NCBI GenBank assembly: GCA_030616425.1
Contig: JAUWXJ010000096.1
Coordinates: forward strand, 1 to 8,524
Direction of reading: 5' to 3'
Source: Desulfobacterales bacterium
GTDB lineage: Bacteria; Desulfobacterota; Desulfobacteria; Desulfobacterales; C00003060
Length of the DNA stretch: 8,524 nt
The position numbers and the translations under genes were made by a program. Shown piece by piece: positions 6,907 through 8,524 of this stretch. The notes under the pieces were generated by a model. That model made no database searches. It was not told the origin of the DNA and saw nothing but the letters and a program-made list of their open reading frames with translations. Positions within the stretch are counted from its first letter, which is position 1, and the number at the start of each line of letters is the position of its first letter.

Positions 6907-8286
6907 CTATTTCCCGATACAAAACCTGCTGAAGATCTGATCAAGGATCTCCTCTGTGGTAGTCACCCCGATGATTTCACCCAGGGCATCAAGAGCCTCC
7001 CTGAGATCAACGGCCACCAGCTCGGCATGCCGCCTAGTCTTAAAGCCCTCCTCTGCATCCTTTGAGGCTGCAAGGGCCTTTTCGATCGCCACCTTATGTC
7101 GCAGACTCGGCACTATCGAGGGAAGATCAGCAGGCCCGCTCTGGTGCGTGACCTCCCTAAACACGGCAGCTTTCAACCTTTCGATACCCCTGTTGTACAA
7201 GGCAGAGATCTCGACCCACGCAAGCCCTGGAAGACGCTCAACGATCCTGCCGACAAGGCCCTGATCTCCAAGATCTATCTTGTTGATTACCAGGATAGTT
7301 TTTCGGTTTCGCACCAGATCATAAATTTGTATGTCTTCGTCACTCAAAGGGATACTGCAATCTACCATAAAGAGCACCAGGTCTGCTTCATCCAGTCGCT
7401 CTTTTGTGACCCGAACCCCCACTGCCTCCAGGGCATCGTCCGTATGGTGAAGGCCGGCCGTATCGATAAGCCTCAGCGGGACTCCTTTGATATTGACAGT
7501 CTCTTCAATAAAATCGCGCGTGGTCCCCGGAACAGCAGTCACAATAGCACGTTCTTTTTGAAGTAGCCTGTTCATCAAGCTAGACTTTCCCACGTTGGGG
7601 CGCCCGATTATAGTGGCAGCCACGCCTTCCCTATAAACATGCCCTTCATCATAGTGTTCCAGCAATTCCTCCAAAGGACCGATCACGTCCTGCAACATCC
7701 CTTGGACAAATGGTTCGGGATGGATAATATCCTCAACATCTTCTGGAAAATCTATGGCAGCCCCTACTTCCACAAGTACAGTCTCGATTGGCCTTCGAAT
7801 AGCTTGGATCGCTTCGAATAGGTACCCCTTCAACTGTCTTGCAGCCAGCTCCAGGCCTTCAGTTGTCTGGGCGTTCACCACTTCAATGACCGCTTCCGCC
7901 TGGCTCAGATCGATGCGACCATTCAGGAAAGCGCGCGTGGTAAATTCTCCGGGTTCGGCCAAGCGTGCTCCTCGCTTTAGGACCAGCTCCAAGATTGCCC
8001 CCAGCCCACATCTACTCCCATGAGCTTGAATCTCCACCACGTCCTCCCTGGTGTATGTATGAGGGGCTCTCATGATCGCAAAAAGGACTTCATCCAGAAT
8101 CTTTTCAGTTTCGGGATGGATAATAGATCCATAATACAGGTGGTGGGATCTTAGACGCGATAGCTCTCTTGGGGGGTGCAAGAGGGGAAGCGTTATCGGG
8201 ATTGCCCGTGGCCCAGAAATCTTCACCACGCCGATACCGCCTGCTCCCGGAGGGGTAGCAACCGCGGCTATGGTATCGCTCTCCAT
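6907..8286 (-). CDS. mnmE: tRNA modification GTPase MnmE (TrmE)
   Basis: With MnmG, this GTPase makes the (carboxymethyl)aminomethyl group at C5 of the wobble uridine (U34) of several tRNAs, using a methylene-THF-derived carbon. The 459-residue product has the full family layout. The N-terminal THF-binding domain (1-120) starts DTIAAVATPPGAGGIGVVKISG and includes EPGEFTTRAFLNGR-type sequence at 111-124. A helical domain follows, interrupted by the G domain: GRPNVGKS at 228-235, the PGTTRD K-loop/G2 at 253-258, DTAG at 275-278 and NKID at 335-338. The C-terminal FCIGK (455-459) carries the catalytically essential Cys456. The ATG start gives the expected N-terminus although no clear Shine-Dalgarno precedes it; an upstream open frame ends 3 nt before. 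It converges on mltF. Confidence 0.97.
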   Translation of the reverse strand: MESDTIAAVATPPGAGGIGVVKISGPRAIPITLPLLHPPRELSRLRSHHLYYGSIIHPETEKILDEVLFAIMRAPHTYTREDVVEIQAHGSRCGLGAILELVLKRGARLAEPGEFTTRAFLNGRIDLSQAEAVIEVVNAQTTEGLELAARQLKGYLFEAIQAIRRPIETVLVEVGAAIDFPEDVEDIIHPEPFVQGMLQDVIGPLEELLEHYDEGHVYREGVAATIIGRPNVGKSSLMNRLLQKERAIVTAVPGTTRDFIEETVNIKGVPLRLIDTAGLHHTDDALEAVGVRVTKERLDEADLVLFMVDCSIPLSDEDIQIYDLVRNRKTILVINKIDLGDQGLVGRIVERLPGLAWVEISALYNRGIERLKAAVFREVTHQSGPADLPSIVPSLRHKVAIEKALAASKDAEEGFKTRRHAELVAVDLREALDALGEIIGVTTTEEILDQIFSRFCIGK

Positions 8287-8289
8287 AAG

Positions 8290-8523
8290 CTAATGTCTTT
8301 GCAAGGGCCTCTTACTAAGGGGAGCATAATATTGCTTGCAATAAATAATGCTTTCACCCCCAACGGGGATCTCTTTTTGAGTTAGCTCAAATCTCATCCT
8401 GCTCGTTGGCGGCAGAATGCATTGAACTCCATGAACCAGGCACACGTCAATGTGGGATACAAGCTCAGTAGCCATTTGTAAATGGGTCAAGACCTTATGC
8501 CGAATATGGTGCCGTTGAGGGAC
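8290..8523 (-). CDS. Unrecognised partial open frame upstream of mnmE
   Basis: On the minus strand an open frame enters from beyond the window edge, runs 77 codons and stops at TAG 8292-8290, just 3 nt before the mnmE ATG. That tight spacing and the lack of a Shine-Dalgarno for mnmE would fit translational coupling. I do not recognise the product; its end reads RFELTQKEIPVGG and IIYCKQYYAPLSK. Against coding: the composition is His/Cys/Gln-rich and unlike the neighbours, and three inverted repeats lie within it. The usual neighbour of mnmE in many bacteria, the R3H protein Jag, has a different C-terminus. It could be a chance open frame over an untranslated leader. Confidence 0.3.
   Translation of the reverse strand, partial: VPQRHHIRHKVLTHLQMATELVSHIDVCLVHGVQCILPPTSRMRFELTQKEIPVGGESIIYCKQYYAPLSKRPLQRH
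8330..8391. repeat. Cluster of three short inverted repeats upstream of mnmE
   Basis: Within 62 bp lie TATTGC-TT-GCAATA (8330-8343), CCCC-AAC-GGGG (8358-8368) and TTTGAG-TTAG-CTCAAA (8376-8391), each with perfect 4-6 bp arms and tiny loops. In an mnmE transcript they would be three consecutive small hairpins ending about 43 nt before the start codon. They may be a structured leader or protein-binding sites; chance cannot be excluded. Confidence 0.35.
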
Positions 8524-8524
8524 T

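Noticed and set aside
8357..8378. Plus-strand terminator (CCCC/GGGG stem followed by a T-rich stretch)
   Set aside because: The stem is only 4 bp, the T run is short and delayed, and no plus-strand gene reads into it.

Overview
The window carries six protein-coding genes, one gene remnant and two ParB-binding (parS) sites. It reads like a chromosomal housekeeping region close to the replication origin. No IS element, prophage, CRISPR array, tRNA or rRNA was seen. The base composition (roughly balanced GC), a fused B12-type radical SAM/DUF2344 protein, a lipoprotein MltF-type transglycosylase and a DegP/DegQ-type protease suggest a Gram-negative bacterium. My best guess is Desulfobacterota (the former Deltaproteobacteria). 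That placement rests on protein style only and is an inference.

Left part, plus strand: dtd (D-aminoacyl-tRNA deacylase, GTG start) is followed 7 bp later by a DUF1285-like protein of unknown function. Directly after it, 1178-1378 encodes the clean C-terminal end of a DUF89 (ARMT1-like) protein. It has no start codon and no room for the missing N-terminal four fifths, so it is a truncated remnant.

Middle: a large minus-strand gene (1390-3897) encodes a B12-binding-type radical SAM protein fused to a DUF2344 domain. It runs divergently from htrA (4031-5440), a periplasmic trypsin-like protease with two PDZ domains. htrA is followed after 11 bp by mltF (5452-6855), a lipoprotein with an amino-acid-binding-like domain and a lytic transglycosylase domain. 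The htrA-mltF pair is probably one envelope-maintenance transcription unit.

Right part, minus strand: mnmE (6907-8286), the tRNA U34-modifying GTPase, converges on mltF. Upstream of it lies an open frame that enters from beyond the window edge and ends 3 nt before mnmE. Its product is not recognised and the same DNA holds three small inverted repeats, so it may be a structured leader instead.

The most notable signal is a perfect 16-bp parS sequence (TGTTTCACGTGAAACA) between the convergent stop codons of mltF and mnmE, and a second near-perfect copy inside the radical SAM coding sequence about 5.1 kb away. With mnmE, a gene often found near oriC, they suggest this is part of the chromosome-segregation (ParABS) region. 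I found no clearly new multi-gene system. The most interesting items are the two parS sites, the DUF89 remnant, the Cys-cluster linker of the fused radical SAM protein, and the unexplained segment upstream of mnmE.
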